From NCBI RefSeq assembly GCF_016863135.1, contig NZ_BOOH01000011.1:107141-158283 (forward strand): DNA of 51,143 bases. The letters are read 5' to 3'. The position numbers and the translations under genes are program-made. Source of the stretch: Planobispora longispora. Lineage in GTDB: Bacteria; Actinomycetota; Actinomycetes; Streptosporangiales; Streptosporangiaceae. The notes under the pieces were generated by a model. That model saw only the letters and a list, made by a program, of their open reading frames with translations. It was not told the DNA's origin and did no database searches. Positions 34,503-43,607 of this stretch are shown here, one piece after another. Every line of letters begins with the position of its first letter. The stretch's first letter is position 1.

Positions 34503-34597
34503 CCGCGGAGACGGTCTGCGCGCGGGCCGGCCGGACGCTCACCGTCGCGGAGTGGCGCGACGACGTGCCGGACCGCGAGCCGGTGGAGGTGTGCGGG
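34502..34597 (+). pseudogene. remnant of the C-terminal tail of a second WD40 protein
   Basis: Read from 34502, the sequence encodes ETVCARAGRTLTVAEWRDD and then EPVEVCG. The intact kinase/WD40 gene ends AAAVCARAGRAMTPQEQQRH and RAEVCG followed by stop. The match covers the conserved tail of nSTAND/WD40 proteins. Here it has no start codon, follows the NlpC/P60 stop directly and lacks the terminal stop. It looks like the 3' stump of a paralogue whose body was lost or replaced by the NlpC/P60 gene. The 77 bases after it, to 34674, hold only the ribosome site of the next gene. Confidence 0.65.
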
Positions 34598-34674
34598 AGG
34601 CCGGGAAGGGCTGAAGGGGTTCACGCGACGGTAGATTGGGATGAATTACCTGGAATGTGGCGGTGGGAGGGTCA

Positions 34675-35553
34675 GTGAGCGGTCCGCGGGACTGGTCCCC
34701 CGGAGGGGGCCGGCGCAGGGGCGCGGTCCGGCGGATCCTCCCGGTCATGCTCGTCTTCGCCGTCGTCGTCGGCGGGACGGTCTACCTCCGCGGCGACCTG
34801 CAGAACCTGCTCGGCACGGCCCCCGGGTCCGCCCGGTCGGCCGTGGCGACCCACAGCTTCCACAGCGAGAGCGGGCCGGTCGGCGGCCGGTGCGAGGGTC
34901 TGCCGGAGGAACTCGACGCCGACGCCGACGCGACGCTGACCGCGCTGGCGCGCTGCCTGGACCGCATGTGGGAGGCCGTGCTGGAGCCGGCCGGGGTCGA
35001 CTACGAGGAACCCGCGGAGGTGCGGCTGGTCGGCTCCCCCGAGGAGGCGGCCTGCGGGACCGAGGACTTCGACTGGGCCGGGATCTACTGCGGCGGGGAG
35101 GCGGTCGTCAACGTCCTCGTCGAGGGCGGCCCCGATGACGGCTCCGGCGACGGCTCCGATGACGGCTCCGATGACGGCTCCGGGGACGGCGAGGTCTTCC
35201 CGGTGATGTTCACCCTCGCCCACGAGTACGCCCACCACGTCCAGGCGATCGTCGGCATCTCCGCCCAGGACGGGTCGGAGGTCTTCGACGAGGCGTGGTC
35301 CCGGAGGCTGGAGCTGCAGGCCGACTGCCTGGCCGCCGCGGCGCTCCGCGACGTCCAGCCGTACCTCCTCAACGACCTGCGCCGGTCGCTGGCCCATGGG
35401 ACGGAGACGGACGCGACGGAGGAGGACGCCGCCGAGCAGCGTGCCTCCCACGGCTCGTCGCGGAGCGGCGCCCTGTGGATGTTGCGCGGGCAGAGGGAGG
35501 GCACGGTCGGGGCCTGCAACACCTGGAAGGCCCCGGAGGGGGAGGTCTCCTAG
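34675..35553 (+). CDS. membrane-anchored neutral zinc metallopeptidase (YpfJ-like)
   Basis: The 292-residue protein has a basic N-terminus and one membrane helix ([18 protein letters not shown], about 20-38), so the rest faces outward. The HExxH zinc motif is in [13 protein letters not shown] (His183 to His187), and [13 protein letters not shown] downstream fits the neutral zinc metallopeptidase family, in which the Gln/Asp-containing helix follows the zinc site. An acidic GSDDGSDDG repeat (bases about 35138-35188) is inserted shortly before the motif. Four cysteines probably form disulfides. I chose GTG 34675 because GGAGGG lies nine bases upstream; GTG 34657 is an in-frame alternative. Its substrate is unknown. 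Confidence 0.85.
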   Translation: MSGPRDWSPGGGRRRGAVRRILPVMLVFAVVVGGTVYLRGDLQNLLGTAPGSARSAVATHSFHSESGPVGGRCEGLPEELDADADATLTALARCLDRMWEAVLEPAGVDYEEPAEVRLVGSPEEAACGTEDFDWAGIYCGGEAVVNVLVEGGPDDGSGDGSDDGSDDGSGDGEVFPVMFTLAHEYAHHVQAIVGISAQDGSEVFDEAWSRRLELQADCLAAAALRDVQPYLLNDLRRSLAHGTETDATEEDAAEQRASHGSSRSGALWMLRGQREGTVGACNTWKAPEGEVS

Positions 35554-35572
35554 CGCGGAGGGGGAAGTCTCC
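35534..35572. repeat. 17-bp direct repeat, period 22, spanning the metallopeptidase stop
   Basis: CGGAGGGGGAGGTCTCC at 35534-35550 recurs with one change at 35556-35572. The TAG stop lies between the two copies. Confidence 0.75.
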
Positions 35573-35752
35573 CCGCCGCCCATGGCTTCCGGGGGTTCTC
35601 GCCCATCCTCCGCCGTCAGATGCTCATATGGCGCCAAAATATACGGCGCACCCTGTGCAAATCGTGAAAAGTTCGCGTGTTCTCGGATGATCCTGTCTCG
35701 CCAGGTGGTCACCGGTCCCACGGGGATCAGCGGTTCCGATAGCCTCCTTTGG
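35573..35752. promoter_or_regulatory. upstream region of lysA with putative promoter
   Basis: This region becomes AT-rich at 35625-35690 (GCGCCAAAATATACGGCGC is a partial palindrome). TAGCCT at 35740-35745 is a plausible -10. Transcription would then begin one or two bases before GTG 35753, giving a leaderless lysA mRNA, which fits the lack of a ribosome site. Confidence 0.4.
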
Positions 35753-37135
35753 GTGAGTCGATTCGTCCACCCCGCCGGTGACCGGCACGCCGAAGTGCTG
35801 CCCGAGGACCGGCCTCCGCACGCACCCGCCGACCTGAACGTCCTCGACCCGGCGATCTGGCCGCGAACGTCGGCCCGCTCCGGCGGCGCCGTCACGATCG
35901 GCGGCGTCGACGTCAGAGACCTGGTCGCCGAGTACGGCACGCCGCTCTACGTGGTGGACGAGGAGGACTTCCGCTCCCGCTGCCGCGACTACCGGGCCGC
36001 CTTCACCGACGGCGAGGTCCACTACGCGGGCAAGGCGTTCCTCTGCCGCGAGGTCGCCCGCTGGATCATGCAGGAGGGCCTCGGCCTCGACGTGTGCAGC
36101 GCCGGCGAGCTCGCCGTCGCGCTGAGCGTCGGGTTCCCGCCCGAGCGCATCACCATGCACGGCAACAACAAGTCGCTCGCGGAGCTGGAGCGGGCCGTCG
36201 AGGCGGGCGTCGGGCACATCGTGGTCGACTCCTTCGAGGAGATCGCCCGGCTCGGCTTCCTGGCCGACAAGCACGGCAGGCGGCCGAAGGTCATGATCCG
36301 GGTGACCGTGGGCGTGGAGGCCCACACCCACGAGTTCATCGCCACCGCCCACGACGACCAGAAGTTCGGCCTCTCCCTGAACAGCGGCGCCGCGGCCGAG
36401 GCCGCCCGCCGCATCCTCGCCCTGCCCCAGCTGGAACTGGTGGGCCTGCACTCCCACATCGGTTCGCAGATCACCGACACCGCCGGGTTCGAGGTGGCCG
36501 CGAGCCGCCTGGCCAAGCTCCTGGTGCAGATCAAGGAGGAGCACGGCGTCGTCCTGCCCGAGCTGGACCTCGGCGGCGGGTACGGCATCGCCTACGTCGA
36601 GGGCGACGAGACGCTCGACGTCAAGGAGATCGCCGACAGCCTGCGCGAGATCGTCGCCAAGGTGGCCCGGTCCGCGGGCCTGCCGGTCCCCACGCTCACC
36701 GTCGAGCCGGGCCGGTCCATCGCCGGGACGGCGGGCGTGACGCTCTACGAGGTCGGCACGATCAAGGACGTCGAGGGCCTGCGCACCTACGTCAGCGTCG
36801 ACGGCGGCATGAGCGACAACATCCGGACCGCCCTGTACGGCGCCGACTACACCGCGCGCCTGGCCTCCCGCGAGAGCGAGGGCGGGCCGATGCTCTCGCG
36901 CCTGGTCGGCAAGCACTGCGAGAGCGGCGACATGGTCATCCGCGACCTGTGGCTCCCCGAGGACCTGGCCCCCGGAGACCTGATCGCCGTCGCGGGCACC
37001 GGCGCCTACTGCCGCTCGCTCGCCAACAACTACAACTACCTTCCCAAGCCCGCAGTGGTCGCGGTCAAGGAGGGGGTGTCCCGTGTGATCGTCCGGCGGG
37101 AGACCGAGGACGACCTGTTGAGAGGGCAGCTGTGA
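35753..37135 (+). CDS. lysA: diaminopimelate decarboxylase
   Basis: This PLP enzyme decarboxylates meso-diaminopimelate to L-lysine, the last step of lysine synthesis. The alanine-racemase-like barrel has the PLP lysine in [19 protein letters not shown], the phosphate-binding GGGYGIAY and [11 protein letters not shown]; the C-terminal barrel has the substrate Cys region HCESGDMV and [12 protein letters not shown]. The length of 460 residues is normal. The start GTG 35753 gives [19 protein letters not shown], which matches the usual actinobacterial LysA N-terminus. It overlaps hom by four bases (GTGA). Confidence 0.96.
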   Translation: MSRFVHPAGDRHAEVLPEDRPPHAPADLNVLDPAIWPRTSARSGGAVTIGGVDVRDLVAEYGTPLYVVDEEDFRSRCRDYRAAFTDGEVHYAGKAFLCREVARWIMQEGLGLDVCSAGELAVALSVGFPPERITMHGNNKSLAELERAVEAGVGHIVVDSFEEIARLGFLADKHGRRPKVMIRVTVGVEAHTHEFIATAHDDQKFGLSLNSGAAAEAARRILALPQLELVGLHSHIGSQITDTAGFEVAASRLAKLLVQIKEEHGVVLPELDLGGGYGIAYVEGDETLDVKEIADSLREIVAKVARSAGLPVPTLTVEPGRSIAGTAGVTLYEVGTIKDVEGLRTYVSVDGGMSDNIRTALYGADYTARLASRESEGGPMLSRLVGKHCESGDMVIRDLWLPEDLAPGDLIAVAGTGAYCRSLANNYNYLPKPAVVAVKEGVSRVIVRRETEDDLLRGQL

Positions 37136-38442
37136 AACAGACCGCAGGCAAACCGCTGAAAGTCGCGCTCCTCGGCTGCGGCGTCGTCGGCTCCCAGGTG
37201 ATCCGGCTGATGCGGGAGCAGGCCGGCGACCTCGCCGCCCGGATCGGCGCCCCGCTGGAGCTGGCGGGCGTGGCCGTGCGCCGTCCCGGCCGGGTGCGGG
37301 GCGTCGAGGTGGACCCCTTGCTGATCACCACCGACGCCGAGGCCCTGGTGACCCGGGACGACGTCGACATCGTCGTCGAGGTGATCGGCGGCATCGAGCC
37401 CGCCCGCTCGCTCATCCTCGCCGCGATGAACAGCGGCAAGTCGGTCGTCACCGCCAACAAGGCGCTGCTGGCCGAGGACGGCGCGACGATCCACGCCGCG
37501 GCCCGGGACAACACCGTCGACCTGTACTTCGAGGCGGCCGTGGCGGGCGCGATCCCGCTGATCCGGCCGATGCGCGAGTCCCTGGCCGGAGACCACGTGC
37601 ACCGTGTCCTCGGCATCGTCAACGGCACCACGAACTACATCCTCGACAAGATGGACTCCTCCGGCGCCTCGTTCTCCGAAGCGCTGGAGGAGGCCCAGGC
37701 GCTGGGGTACGCCGAGGCCGACCCCACGGCCGACGTCGAGGGCTTCGACGCCGCGGCCAAGGCCGCGATCCTGGCCGGGATCGCCTTCCACAGCCGGGTG
37801 ACGGCCGCCGACGTGCACCGCGAGGGCATCACCGAGATCAGCGCGGCGAACGTGGCCAGTGCCAGGGAGATGGGCTACGTCATCAAGCTGCTGGCGATCT
37901 GCGCGCGCTCGGACGACGGCCGTTCCTTCGGCGTCCGGGTGCACCCGGCGATGATCCCCAGGACGCACCCGCTCGCCGGGGTCCGCGAGGCCTACAACGC
38001 GGTCTTCGTCGAGGCCGAGTCCGCCGGTCGGCTCATGTTCTACGGCGCGGGCGCCGGCGGCGCGCCGACCGCCAGCGCGGTGCTGGGCGACATCGTGGCC
38101 GTGGCCCGCAACCGCCTGGCCGGCACGTGCGGCCCGGAGGAGTCCACCTACGCCGACCTGACCGTCCACCCGATGGGCGAGACCGTCACCCGCTACCACG
38201 TCTCCCTCGACGTGGCCGACAAGCCGGGCGTGCTCGCCCGGGTCGCCGAGATGTTCGCCAAGCAGGACGTCTCCATCCAGACGGTCCGCCAGGAGGGGCT
38301 CGGCGACGACGCCCAGCTCGTCCTGGTCACCCACCGGGCCAGCGACGCCGCGCTCTCGGCGACGATCGAGGGCCTGCGCGAGCTGGACATCGTGCGCGAC
38401 GTGGTGAGCGTCATGCGCGTCGAGGGCGAGGACGCCTCGTAG
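37132..38442 (+). CDS. hom: homoserine dehydrogenase with ACT domain
   Basis: The enzyme reduces aspartate semialdehyde to homoserine with NAD(P)H, the branch point to threonine and methionine. The Rossmann motif is [11 protein letters not shown], followed by [11 protein letters not shown], the family signature [14 protein letters not shown] and the catalytic-region [18 protein letters not shown]-terminal ACT domain (from about residue 355, [18 protein letters not shown]) should give feedback inhibition by threonine. The length of 436 residues is normal. GTG 37132 overlaps the lysA stop. thrC and thrB, which commonly follow hom in actinobacteria, are not here. Confidence 0.96.
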   Translation: MKQTAGKPLKVALLGCGVVGSQVIRLMREQAGDLAARIGAPLELAGVAVRRPGRVRGVEVDPLLITTDAEALVTRDDVDIVVEVIGGIEPARSLILAAMNSGKSVVTANKALLAEDGATIHAAARDNTVDLYFEAAVAGAIPLIRPMRESLAGDHVHRVLGIVNGTTNYILDKMDSSGASFSEALEEAQALGYAEADPTADVEGFDAAAKAAILAGIAFHSRVTAADVHREGITEISAANVASAREMGYVIKLLAICARSDDGRSFGVRVHPAMIPRTHPLAGVREAYNAVFVEAESAGRLMFYGAGAGGAPTASAVLGDIVAVARNRLAGTCGPEESTYADLTVHPMGETVTRYHVSLDVADKPGVLARVAEMFAKQDVSIQTVRQEGLGDDAQLVLVTHRASDAALSATIEGLRELDIVRDVVSVMRVEGEDAS

Positions 38443-38605
38443 CACCCCCTGCGGCGTAGGACTTCGCACAGGAGGACTTCTCGCGTAGAGGACGACCCCG
38501 TACGGCGGCGGCCCTGACAGGTCTTCCCGCGTGGCCCCGGTGCCCGCGGCCTGTCGGGGTCCCGGCCGTGCCCGCCTGATGCGGGATTACTGCGATCATG
38601 GCGGC

Positions 38606-39322
38606 ATGGCAGATATTCCGGTTGTTCCGGACAACGGTGGGCGGCTGAGCCGCCAGGAGATCTCCGACGCCGTCGGAGATCTGGGCTGGCGGTACGTTCT
38701 GGGGGCGCTTCAGACGTCGGTACGGGTGCCGTCGCTGCGCCGGGCGGTCGAGGTCGCCGCCTGTGTGACGGAGGCGGCGGGTGGCGACGCCGACGGCAGC
38801 CTCTGGATGGACGTGCGCGCGGACCGGCTGGTGATGACCCTGCAGTCGCTCGACGCGGCGATGGTGACCCCCGGGGAGGTGGAGCTCGCCCGCGCGGTCT
38901 CCGGGGCCGTGCGGGAGCTCGGCCTGCGGCTCGACCCCGAGGTCGCGGGCGCGGGGCCCCGGTCGGTCCAGCTGGTCGAGATCGCGATCGACGCGATCGA
39001 CATCCCTCGCGTCCGCCCCTTCTGGAAGGCGGTGATGGGATACGCCGACGAGGCCGGCGCGTCGGGCCCGGAGGACCCGCTCGTCGATCCCCTCCGGCAC
39101 GGCCCGGCGATCTGGTTCCAGCAGATGGACGCGCCGCGCCCGCAGCGCAACCGCATCCACTTCGACATCTCCGTCCCGCACGACGAGGCGCCCCACCGCA
39201 TCCGGGCCGCCCTGGAGGCCGGCGGCGTCCTGCTGTCCGACGAGCACGCCCCGTCCTTCTGGGTGCTCGCGGACGCGGAGGGAAACGAGGCGTGCGTGAC
39301 GACCTGGCAGGGGAGGGACTGA
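38606..39322 (+). CDS. fusion of PCD/DCoH-like and VOC domains
   Basis: The 238-residue protein has an N-terminal domain (about 12-110) with the layout of pterin-4a-carbinolamine dehydratase (RLSRQEISDAVGDLGW to LDAAMVTPGEVELARAV), but the active-site HHP is replaced by ADG, so dehydratase activity is unlikely. Residues about 120-238 form a glyoxalase/VOC-like module (VEIAIDAIDIPRVRPFWKAV, IWFQQMDAPRPQRNRIHFDI, FWVLADAEGNEACVTTW). ATG 38606 is preferred; it lacks a clear ribosome site and may be close to the 5' end of the mRNA. Function is unknown, and no pathway is implied by the neighbours. The 163-base gap upstream to hom shows no clear terminator. Confidence 0.8.
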   Translation: MADIPVVPDNGGRLSRQEISDAVGDLGWRYVLGALQTSVRVPSLRRAVEVAACVTEAAGGDADGSLWMDVRADRLVMTLQSLDAAMVTPGEVELARAVSGAVRELGLRLDPEVAGAGPRSVQLVEIAIDAIDIPRVRPFWKAVMGYADEAGASGPEDPLVDPLRHGPAIWFQQMDAPRPQRNRIHFDISVPHDEAPHRIRAALEAGGVLLSDEHAPSFWVLADAEGNEACVTTWQGRD

Positions 39323-39352
39323 CCGGACCGCCGGGGACTGACCGGACCGCCG
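39316..39352. repeat. 18-bp repeat, period 19, at the PCD/VOC stop codon
   Basis: GGACTGACCGGACCGCCG occurs at 39316-39333 and 39335-39352. The first copy contains the TGA stop (39320-39322). Confidence 0.85.
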
Positions 39353-39493
39353 TGGGCCTCCGCGCAGGGGAAGCGGGAGTCTGTACTCCGGCGGAAGAGG
39401 AGTTCAGACCGGCATGGGTGGGTAATGCGGCGTTTGTGAAACTTGTAGCTAAGTTTTAGAGAAGTCGCATATCCCTAGGTATGGTGCCTTCCT
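39353..39493. promoter_or_regulatory. promoter region of the GT-C membrane protein
   Basis: From 39428 the sequence turns AT-rich (GTTTGTGAAACTTGTAGC). TAGGTAT at 39476-39482 is a good -10 and places transcription start about six bases before GTG 39494, leaving no room for a ribosome site. No consensus -35 is visible. Confidence 0.45.
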
Positions 39494-40933
39494 GTGTCGC
39501 CCCCTCGATCCCGCCCGGCTGACCGCCCGGTCGTCCTCCTCGCCTGCGCCGCCGCCGTCTACGTGGTGGCGCAGCTGGTCGTCCTGCCGTACGGCATGCC
39601 GCTGGAGTGGGACGAGGCGGTCTACACCAGCCAGGTCGCGCCCGGCGTCCCCGACGCCGTCTTCAGCGCGCCCCGGGCCCGCGGGATCGTCTGGCTGGTG
39701 GCGCCGGTCGCCTACGTCACGAGGGATCCGGCCGCCATCCGCCTCTGGATGACCCTCCTGTCCGGCCTGGGGTTCTTCCTGGCGTTCCTCCCTTGGGCCT
39801 TCCTGCTCCGCAGGGGCGTCCTGCTGCTGTCCGCCGGACTGTTCGGCGGGCTGTGGGTCACCCTCCTGTACGGCACGCAGGTCATGCCGAACCTCTACGT
39901 GGCCTTCGGCTGCGCCGCGGCGACCGGCTGCCTGCTGCTGGCGCTCAGGGACGGTTCCGCGAAGGCGTACCTGGGGCTCGGGGCCTCGGTCGCCGCGGTG
40001 GCGGTGCTGCGGCCGGGCGACGCCCTCTGGCTCGCCCTGCCGCTGGCGGCCGTCAGCCTGCTCGGCCGCCGGGTCAAACCCGCCGCGGTGACGTCGGCCG
40101 GGGTGGCCGCGGGGTTCCTCCCCTGGGTGATCGAGGCGTACGTCTCCTACGGGGACCCGCTGTCGCGATGGCGTCAGGCGGGTGAGGTGCAGGGCGGGCT
40201 ATCGCTCGCTCCGGGATTCCTGCACCAGTTCAAGACGGCGAACGGCCCGCTCTTCTGCCGCCCGTGCCTGATCCCCCCGGAGGATCCATGGCCGGCGGCG
40301 TGGTGGGTGATCCTGCCGATCCTCGCCGTCGCCGGCGCGGTCCTCGCCCGGCGGGCCGCTCCCGGGACCCCGGCCACCGCCGTGGCGGCCGTCACCGGGT
40401 TCAGCGTGGCGGTGCCGTACCTGCTGCTGGTCGACTACGGCGCGCCGCGGTTCCTGCTGCCGGCCTACGCGCTGCTGGTCATCCCCGCCGCCGAGTGCCT
40501 GCTCGGGCCGCCCGGCCGGCGCCTCCGGCGGCCGGTGGCGGGACTGCTCGCCGCGGCGCTGCTGGCGCACACCGCCTTCCAGGTGAGCCTCCTGGTCGAC
40601 CTCGCCTACCAGCAGCACCGGGGACGGAGCTATCTCGCCGGGGTGGTCAAGGACATGACCGAGCTGGGTGTGCGGCCGCCCTGCACGCTGGTGGACGAGC
40701 TCGTCGACCCCGCCGTGGCCTTCGTCGCCCGGTGCGACACCCTCAACCTCGCCGACCCGGGGAACTCGCTCGACGGCCGGATGGCGGCGGCGGAACCGGA
40801 ACGGGTCTTCGCCCTCCTCACCAAGCAGCCGCCGCCGGAGGCCGTGGCGGGCTGGGAGAGGCACGTTCTGCGCGAGAACGACGGCGAGCCGGTCTGGGTC
40901 GCCTACCTCACCCGAAAGGACGCCCCACAGTGA
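39494..40933 (+). CDS. GT-C fold membrane glycosyltransferase-like protein
   Basis: The 479-residue protein has about ten to eleven membrane helices and, after the first, the loop PYGMPLEWDEAVYTSQV, the WDE(A) motif of family-39-like GT-C enzymes that use polyprenyl-phosphate sugars. The final 90 residues form a soluble, probably extracytoplasmic, domain (PPCTLVDELVDPAVAFVARC to AYLTRKDAPQ). It should transfer a sugar from a lipid carrier to a protein, lipid or polymer outside the membrane; the sugar is unknown. It starts with GTG 39494 and overlaps the deacetylase gene by four bases (GTGA), so the two act together. Confidence 0.82.
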   Translation: MSPPRSRPADRPVVLLACAAAVYVVAQLVVLPYGMPLEWDEAVYTSQVAPGVPDAVFSAPRARGIVWLVAPVAYVTRDPAAIRLWMTLLSGLGFFLAFLPWAFLLRRGVLLLSAGLFGGLWVTLLYGTQVMPNLYVAFGCAAATGCLLLALRDGSAKAYLGLGASVAAVAVLRPGDALWLALPLAAVSLLGRRVKPAAVTSAGVAAGFLPWVIEAYVSYGDPLSRWRQAGEVQGGLSLAPGFLHQFKTANGPLFCRPCLIPPEDPWPAAWWVILPILAVAGAVLARRAAPGTPATAVAAVTGFSVAVPYLLLVDYGAPRFLLPAYALLVIPAAECLLGPPGRRLRRPVAGLLAAALLAHTAFQVSLLVDLAYQQHRGRSYLAGVVKDMTELGVRPPCTLVDELVDPAVAFVARCDTLNLADPGNSLDGRMAAAEPERVFALLTKQPPPEAVAGWERHVLRENDGEPVWVAYLTRKDAPQ

Positions 40934-41796
40934 AGACCGCGAAGCTCCCCCGCGCGGCTCTGGGCCCGCTGACATCGGCCCTGCTCGTCTCCCTCCTCCT
41001 GTCCGGCGGACCGGCCCTCGCGTCGGACACCGCAGCGGGCGCCGCGTCGGGCACCGCGGCGGAAGCGAAGCCGGGAAAGCCGAAGAAACCGCAGAAATCG
41101 AAGCCGCCGAAGACGATCGTCTCCCTCACGTTCGACGACGGGGACGCCACGCACGTCCTGGCGGCGCGGATGCTCGGCAAGCGGGGCATGCGCGGAACGT
41201 TCTACGTCAACAGCGGGAACCTCGGTGAGGACGACAGGCTCACCCGGCGCCAGCTGGCCGCGATCGCCAAGTCCGGGCACGAGATCGGCGGGCACACGCT
41301 GGACCACGCCCGGCTCACCGAGCTGCCGCCGGACGAGCTGCGCGCGCAGATCTGCGACGACCGCAAGGCGCTGATGCGGATGGGGCACAGGGCCACCACC
41401 TTCGCCTACCCGTACGGGGCGGTGAACGCCGAGGCCACGAGGACGGCCCGGCTGTGCGGGTACGCCGCCGCCCGGACCACCTGGGGCCTGAGGCAGTGGA
41501 CGTGCCGGAACTGCCCGGCCACGGAGACCGTCCCCCCGCTGGACCGCTGGGCGATCCGCGCGCCGTCCTCGTTCGTGGAGGACACCGAGGTCCGGCAGAT
41601 GAAGCAACTGGTGCTGAACGCGGAGAAGGCCGGGGGAGGGCTGCTCCCGCTGATCTTCCACCGCGTCTGCGACGGCTGCGGCCTCTACTCGACCCCGCCG
41701 GACCGGCTGGGCGAGTTCCTCGACTGGCTGGCGGCCAGGAAGAACCGCGGCACCGTGGTCAGGACCATGGCCGAGGCGGTGGGCGGCGGACGGTGA
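40930..41796 (+). CDS. secreted polysaccharide deacetylase (NodB domain)
   Basis: This 288-residue secreted protein has a signal peptide (ALLVSLLLSGGPALA), then a Lys/Pro-rich basic linker (about 45-60) and a carbohydrate-esterase-4 NodB domain. The metal and catalytic residues are in SLTFDDGDATHV (Asp pair) and GGHTLDHARLTELP (His-x3-His), with FAYPYGAVN downstream. The C-terminal part contains WTCRNCPATE and HRVCDGCGLYS, four cysteines that may form disulfides. It probably removes acetyl groups from a surface polysaccharide or peptidoglycan. Coupled translation with the GT-C protein supports a shared polymer. Confidence 0.9.
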   Translation: MKTAKLPRAALGPLTSALLVSLLLSGGPALASDTAAGAASGTAAEAKPGKPKKPQKSKPPKTIVSLTFDDGDATHVLAARMLGKRGMRGTFYVNSGNLGEDDRLTRRQLAAIAKSGHEIGGHTLDHARLTELPPDELRAQICDDRKALMRMGHRATTFAYPYGAVNAEATRTARLCGYAAARTTWGLRQWTCRNCPATETVPPLDRWAIRAPSSFVEDTEVRQMKQLVLNAEKAGGGLLPLIFHRVCDGCGLYSTPPDRLGEFLDWLAARKNRGTVVRTMAEAVGGGR

Positions 41797-41866
41797 GCTG
41801 AGGCGTCAACCGTTCCAGAGGCGGCAGACAGGCTGAGGCGTCACCCCTTCCAGAGGCGGCCGAGCC
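41797..41866. repeat. 35-bp tandem duplication at the 3' end of a glycosyltransferase
   Basis: Copy 1 (41797-41831) and copy 2 (41832-41866) share about 29 of 35 bases. Copy 2 holds the last codons and stop (RLWKG) of the leftward glycosyltransferase. Copy 1 repeats them out of the coding region as RLWNG plus stop. Copy 1 begins immediately after the stop of the convergent deacetylase. Confidence 0.8.
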
Positions 41867-43607
41867 GGTTGCGGGTCCGCCGCAGGAGGGAGCGCTGGGC
41901 CGCCCGCCGGAGGGCGACCGCTTCCTGCCGGCGCTCCTCGGCCTTGCCCCGCCAGCGGGCCACGTCGCGCTGCCCCTTGGCCACCGCCGCGCGGAGCTCC
42001 GCCAGTTCGGCGGCGAGCTTGTCGGCCTTCCGCCGGGCGCGTTCGGCCTCCTTGCCCCGCGCCTCGGCCTCGGCACGCCAGCGGGCGGCCTCGCGGTTGC
42101 GGTCCGAGGCCCACGCCGGGTACGCCCGGGCGGCCGGGCGGAACCTCCAGGACTCGCCGTCCAGCCACTCCGCGCCGTACAGGTCGGCGATCACGTCGTC
42201 CGGCGACTCGCCCTCGCGGGCCACGAGCGCCGCCCGGGCCACGGCGGCGGTCCGTTCCAGGCGGGCGGCCACCACACCGGAGTCGTTCTCGTCCAGGGCG
42301 ACGAGCAGCAGCCCGGCGTCGTCTTCTTCGGCACGCTCCACCAGGGACCGGAGCGTGTCGGCCCCGGGGACCCAGCCCGCCGGGCAGGTGAGGCGGAACG
42401 GCGCCGGCGCGGAGGTCGCGGGAACCGCCTCGGCGAAGGAGACGCGGCTGTCGTGGGCGTACTGGCCGCGGACCAGCCGCAGGTCGAGGAGCGGATCGTC
42501 CAGCGGCGCCCGGCGGTCGCCGGTGAGCGACGACCACGGACCGGTCACCGTGACGCGGATGTCGGACAGGGTGCTCGCCAGCGTCCCGTCCACGCTCGCG
42601 CGCACGTCCTCGAACGAGGCGTTCCGGGCGTCCACCACAACGTCGACGTACGGCACCAGCCACTGGCGGCCCGGGTCCGTGCGCAGGTTCCGCCGGTAGG
42701 GGATCCGGTCGGCGATGAACGGGGCGTTGTGGCGCGCGACCTCGGCGGAGCGTGTCATGGCGGTGCTGCTGCCCAGATGCCAGGCCAGCGCCCTGGTGTC
42801 GGGGACGAACACCGCGCCCGCCTGGGTGAGCCGGTAGCCGAGATCGGTGTCCTCGCCCAGCGCGAGCGAGAGGTCGTAGCCGCCCACGGACCTGAGCAGG
42901 TCGGCGGGGAGCGAGCCCGTCGCGCCGACGTGGATCCGGTGCAGGAGCGCGCTGGGCGCGTCACGCATGCCCCGGTGCTCGGTGAGGAGCCGGTCGACCC
43001 AGTCGTGCCCGGGGCCGGGGTCGGGCTCGAAGAGGGAGTCGATCTCACCCCTGGCGATGCGGGCCCGGACCTCGGCGGGGGCCGGCACGGTCCCGGTCAT
43101 CGGGGTGAACCGCAGCGTCCCCAGGACCACCAGGTACCCGGCCAGGTGATGCCAGCGCATGTGCGCCTCGACGTGCTCCCGGCAGGGGACGATGTCGGCG
43201 TCCATGCGGTGGATCACCGCGCCGTCGGCGACCGCCGCACCGCACTCCAGGGCCCAGGCGATCCCCCAGCCGCCGGGGGCGGCGCCGATGAGACGGGTGC
43301 GCTCCGGCGCCGTCTCGGGGAGCCGGAGCGGCGGCGCGCTGCCGTCGTCCACGACGACCACCTCCAGCAGGTGGTCCGGGTAGGACTGGGCGGCCAGGGC
43401 GGCCAGGGCCAGGTCGAGTTTCTCCTGGCCCCCGCGTGCCGGGATCACCACGCTCACCGGCAGCCGCGGCTGCCAGGCGCCGAGCGCGGGCACGTCGAGC
43501 ACCCCGTAGTCGTTGCCGGGGATGCGGGGCTGGGGCGTCCCGCCCGCCGGCCGGGGAAGCGGCTCGGGGCCGGTCTGGGCGTCTCCCGGGGGAGCCACGA
43601 TGGTCAT
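41841..43607 (-). CDS. family-2 glycosyltransferase with C-terminal coiled coil (type A, copy 2)
   Basis: The 588-residue protein has a GT-A domain (about 48-290): VSVVIPARGGQEKLDLAL, VVVDDGSAPPL, the DxD-like HRMDADIVP and GEDTDLGYRLTQAGAVFVPD. A central domain (about 310-470) ends with FRLTCPAGWVPGAD. Residues 480-588 form a charged coiled coil with a basic amphipathic end (RRTRNRLGRLWKG) that may bind membrane. It begins with the shared type A box GNDYGVLDVPALGAWQP. ATG 43607 overlaps the stop of the preceding gene (ATGA). It is last in a four-gene leftward operon. Sugar donor and acceptor are unknown; a surface glycopolymer is likely. Confidence 0.85.
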   Translation of the reverse strand: MTIVAPPGDAQTGPEPLPRPAGGTPQPRIPGNDYGVLDVPALGAWQPRLPVSVVIPARGGQEKLDLALAALAAQSYPDHLLEVVVVDDGSAPPLRLPETAPERTRLIGAAPGGWGIAWALECGAAVADGAVIHRMDADIVPCREHVEAHMRWHHLAGYLVVLGTLRFTPMTGTVPAPAEVRARIARGEIDSLFEPDPGPGHDWVDRLLTEHRGMRDAPSALLHRIHVGATGSLPADLLRSVGGYDLSLALGEDTDLGYRLTQAGAVFVPDTRALAWHLGSSTAMTRSAEVARHNAPFIADRIPYRRNLRTDPGRQWLVPYVDVVVDARNASFEDVRASVDGTLASTLSDIRVTVTGPWSSLTGDRRAPLDDPLLDLRLVRGQYAHDSRVSFAEAVPATSAPAPFRLTCPAGWVPGADTLRSLVERAEEDDAGLLLVALDENDSGVVAARLERTAAVARAALVAREGESPDDVIADLYGAEWLDGESWRFRPAARAYPAWASDRNREAARWRAEAEARGKEAERARRKADKLAAELAELRAAVAKGQRDVARWRGKAEERRQEAVALRRAAQRSLLRRTRNRLGRLWKG

